Both the position numbers and the translations under genes were made by a program. A stretch of 64,000 nt of DNA from Atrina japonica (taxonomy: Eukaryota > Mollusca > Bivalvia > Pterioida > Pinnidae): contig BROG01000006.1 in the NCBI GenBank assembly GCA_030159075.1, forward strand, positions 560,501 to 624,500, in the 5' to 3' direction. The notes under the pieces are model-generated. The model had not been told where the DNA came from, searched no databases, and saw nothing but the letters and a program-made list of their open reading frames with translations. Shown here in pieces: positions 63,245 through 64,000 of the stretch. The first letter of the stretch is position 1. Each line of letters begins with the position of its first letter.

Positions 63245-64000
63245 TCATGTAGATCTATTGACTGTTAGAAAATTTTTTACCTTTTTACTTTTAATTAGTT
63301 TAGATTACCTCCCGACATTGTCATACTTTTTTCTTTTTGGTGCAATAAATATGAACTATACCCGCAAAATTGCAAAAGAACATCTTTTAACTACGTTGTA
63401 AGCAATACTTTGGATTCTATCGGTGATTTTTTTGATGCAGGGAGGTCCCCATTGACGTTTATCAACAATGAGACCAGTCATAGTTACGTTTTTTTTCTTT
63501 TGTTAAATGCATGTCAATTAAAATGTATTCACTATCGAAAGATAATACTTATCGCAATTTTTTCTAAAAAGAAATATGAAACTTGTCCAATTATTTGTTA
63601 TTTGTATTTATAAAACTGAATTTGGGTTCGGGATTTCAACTGAAGCATTGTCAATCAAACTTCCCATTTTGTCTACTGCTGTCATTTTAAACCGTCCGCA
63701 AAAAAATCTTGCATAATACCAGTTTTATAGTTTTAATGTCAGAGATCGTATTAAATCAAAGAAATTATCCAAATTGTCAGTTTCAATGAACTTGAAGCAT
63801 CTGTGTAAGGCATGTATCACTCGTACTCGTAATGCCTGTTTCCTGATCTCGCAGTTCAAATGGTAAATCTTAATTTGACAGTAACAAATTTTGCTACATT
63901 GTTTCTTTTCCACTATTAATACATCAGGGGGATTACAAAGTAATTAAGTCAGTAAAAACAGCTGTATACACTGTAAATAACGTTGCATAGTGGAGTATTT
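63245..64000. other. right edge, no exon recognised
   Basis: The minus frame 63725-63913 was inspected as a possible exon of the PEP-synthase-like gene, but nothing characteristic of the family is visible. Confidence 0.4.

Noticed and set aside
63725..63913. Minus frame as a further exon of the PEP-synthase-like gene
   Set aside because: No motif of that family is visible and splice sites with the right phase were not found.

Overview
This is a window of animal nuclear DNA. It is AT-rich, its genes have many introns with GT-AG splice sites, and it is crowded with minisatellites, MITEs and tRNA-derived SINEs. The repeats (SINEs ending in a conserved GTTAAACAACAA tail, the CACCTGGCCCAAAGGCCAGG hairpin repeat, the motif around GGGGCATTTGTG) and the style of the proteins suggest a bivalve mollusc or a close lophotrochozoan. 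That placement is inference.

Three protein genes are supported. (1) 236-35541, plus strand: PAN2, the catalytic subunit of the PAN2-PAN3 poly(A) deadenylase. 25 coding exons can be placed and chain in frame with no break (3579 nt, 1192 codons plus stop). The first exon(s), roughly the first 90 residues, lie left of the window. (2) 42475-45770, plus strand: a complete three-exon, 291-residue C-type lectin-like protein anchored in the membrane. (3) 57122-63043, minus strand: the last four exons (120 codons plus stop) of an animal phosphoenolpyruvate-synthase-like protein carrying the PEP-utilising mobile domain with its phospho-acceptor His. The 5' part lies right of the window.

Layout: 1-35.5 kb is PAN2. 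Its introns hold minisatellites, a 3.4-kb Tigger/pogo-type transposon with a dead transposase (13641-17037), a MITE whose end sequence has been tandemly amplified (19554-20501), and SINEs. 35.5-42.4 kb is intergenic, with repeats. 42.5-45.8 kb is the lectin gene, whose first intron is almost entirely one minisatellite. 45.8-57.1 kb is intergenic, full of MITEs, SINEs and two minisatellites. 57.1-64 kb is the PEP-synthase-like gene. No functional link between the three genes is visible.

The most notable observations are: a CCCH zinc-finger motif with exact C-x5-C-x4-C-x3-H spacing inside PAN2, where human PAN2 as I remember it has none; a long lysine/aspartate-rich insert in the PAN2 pseudo-protease domain; three places where a genuine splice site sits inside a tandem repeat, so that decoy copies lie beside the real one; a general tendency of intronic minisatellites to start or stop within about 150 bp of an exon; and a paralogous repeat at 47.3 kb that preserves the empty target site of the amplified MITE. 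Splice sites, exon chains and repeats were read by eye; no database or alignment was run.
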